DNA of 6,548 nucleotides from an uncultured Prevotella sp. (lineage in GTDB: Bacteria > Bacteroidota > Bacteroidia > Bacteroidales > Bacteroidaceae): positions 1-6,548 of the forward strand of contig CAMTJK010000172.1 in the NCBI GenBank assembly GCA_947072805.1. The letters are read 5' to 3'. Of the stretch, positions 6,289-6,548 are shown piece after piece. The translations under genes and the position numbers were made by a program. The notes below the pieces were generated by a model. It did no database searches. It was not told the origin of the DNA and was given only the letters and a program-made list of their open reading frames with translations. The first letter of the stretch is position 1, and every line of letters starts with the position of its first letter.

Positions 6289-6442
6289 GTTCTAACTTCT
6301 ACATAGAATATCAACAACTTATCAATATCTTCAGTTTTCAATATCGACTTATTGCCATCTTAGTGCCGACTTGGTGACTTCATTAGCATTTTCCCATCTT
6401 ATTTTGTTCTACTAAAACTACTTTTATTCTCTCGGCTTCCAT
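6285..6442 (-). pseudogene. Frameshifted XRE-type helix-turn-helix regulator relic
   Basis: Three overlapping frames together resemble a small Bacteroidetes Cro/C1-type regulator. From ATG 6442 the first frame reads MEAERIKVVLVEQNKMGKC and stops at 6385-6383. A second frame then carries ANEVTKSALRW, and a third carries NKSILKTEDIDKLLIFYVEV, ending with RT at a TGA (6287-6285). Family members typically read 'IKVVLVE...TNKWLAEQLGKS...VSRWC.N..QPSLETLDKIA.LL.VDVR.L' (from memory), and the pieces fall in that order. Restoring one base near 6355 would turn the junction into RWCNKS. At least two indels are therefore needed, plus some internal loss. Such regulators commonly head Bacteroidetes restriction loci. 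The composite is an inference from weak, short matches. Confidence 0.5.
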
Positions 6443-6548
6443 ATTGATATATCTATATAATGGCAACAATGAATTGATAGTATATGCAAAAATAGGGTCA
6501 GCGGATTTTCCCGGTTGGTGGTGAAGATGTCGGAGTATAGTGTTATCT
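6443..6548 (-). other. Right-edge stretch, no recognised gene
   Basis: The minus-strand frame of the XRE relic stays open to the window edge (DNTILRHLHHQPGKSADPIF, then AYTINSLLPLYRYIN before ATG 6442). I do not recognise this peptide, and it may simply be leader DNA without stops. Whatever lies further right cannot be judged from here. Confidence 0.3.
6487..6494 (-). promoter_or_regulatory. Possible -7 element upstream of the XRE relic
   Basis: The minus strand reads TATTTTTG, matching TAnnTTTG, about 45 bp before ATG 6442. No TTTG is found at the -33 spacing, so support is weak. It would have served the accessory gene block. Confidence 0.25.

Noticed and set aside
1..6548. CRISPR arrays, tRNA or rRNA genes, complete insertion sequences, attachment sites.
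   Set aside because: I saw no regularly spaced repeats beyond the 12-bp operator-like units, no cloverleaf-like sequence, no transposase motif and no terminal inverted repeats with target duplications.

Overview
The window looks like chromosomal DNA from the order Bacteroidales, probably of the Prevotella/Segatella or Bacteroides type. The evidence is a truncated carboxypeptidase-regulatory-domain TonB receptor, a membrane-anchored LytTR regulator, Bacteroidetes-style promoters (TAnnTTTG at -7, sometimes with TTTG near -33), weak Shine-Dalgarno signals and a RhuM-family relic. The genus is an inference. Every supported gene lies on the minus strand, so transcription runs right to left.

Layout in transcription order. 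(1) 6548-5594 is a graveyard of accessory genes: a frameshifted XRE-type helix-turn-helix regulator (6442-6285), the C-terminal winged-helix tail of an AAA_4/RecG-like or Fic protein with an internal TGA (6288-6100), and a RhuM-family gene (6088-5594) with a TGA at a conserved tryptophan and no C-terminal half. These families often accompany type I restriction-modification loci in Bacteroidetes, so the block reads as the residue of a defence island. (2) 5356-4469 is an intact fabD (malonyl-CoA:ACP transacylase) with its own promoter. (3) 4468-4325 is a short intergenic region in which an inverted repeat brackets a -7 element and is followed by a T-run. (4) 4324-1232 is a tight three-gene cluster: an intracellular GH13 alpha-amylase-family enzyme, a stand-alone AlaX-like tRNA-editing protein, and a four-helix membrane LytTR transcription factor. 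The gaps are 21 and 30 bp. (5) 1231-1094 holds near-perfect tandem repeats and an excellent promoter. (6) 1093-1 is a TonB-dependent receptor that has lost its central portion and shifted frame. Its downstream end lies outside the window.

How it fits together: fabD is housekeeping fatty-acid synthesis. The GH13 enzyme would act on internal alpha-glucans or imported oligosaccharides. The LytTR protein probably controls the adjacent receptor promoter through the helically phased repeats between them, although that receptor is now broken. I found no intact novel defence or mobile system. The most informative structures are the repeat array between the LytTR gene and the receptor, the inverted repeat around the amylase promoter, the microhomology-like deletion in the receptor, and the decayed accessory island beside fabD. 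No tRNA, rRNA, CRISPR array or complete insertion sequence was seen.
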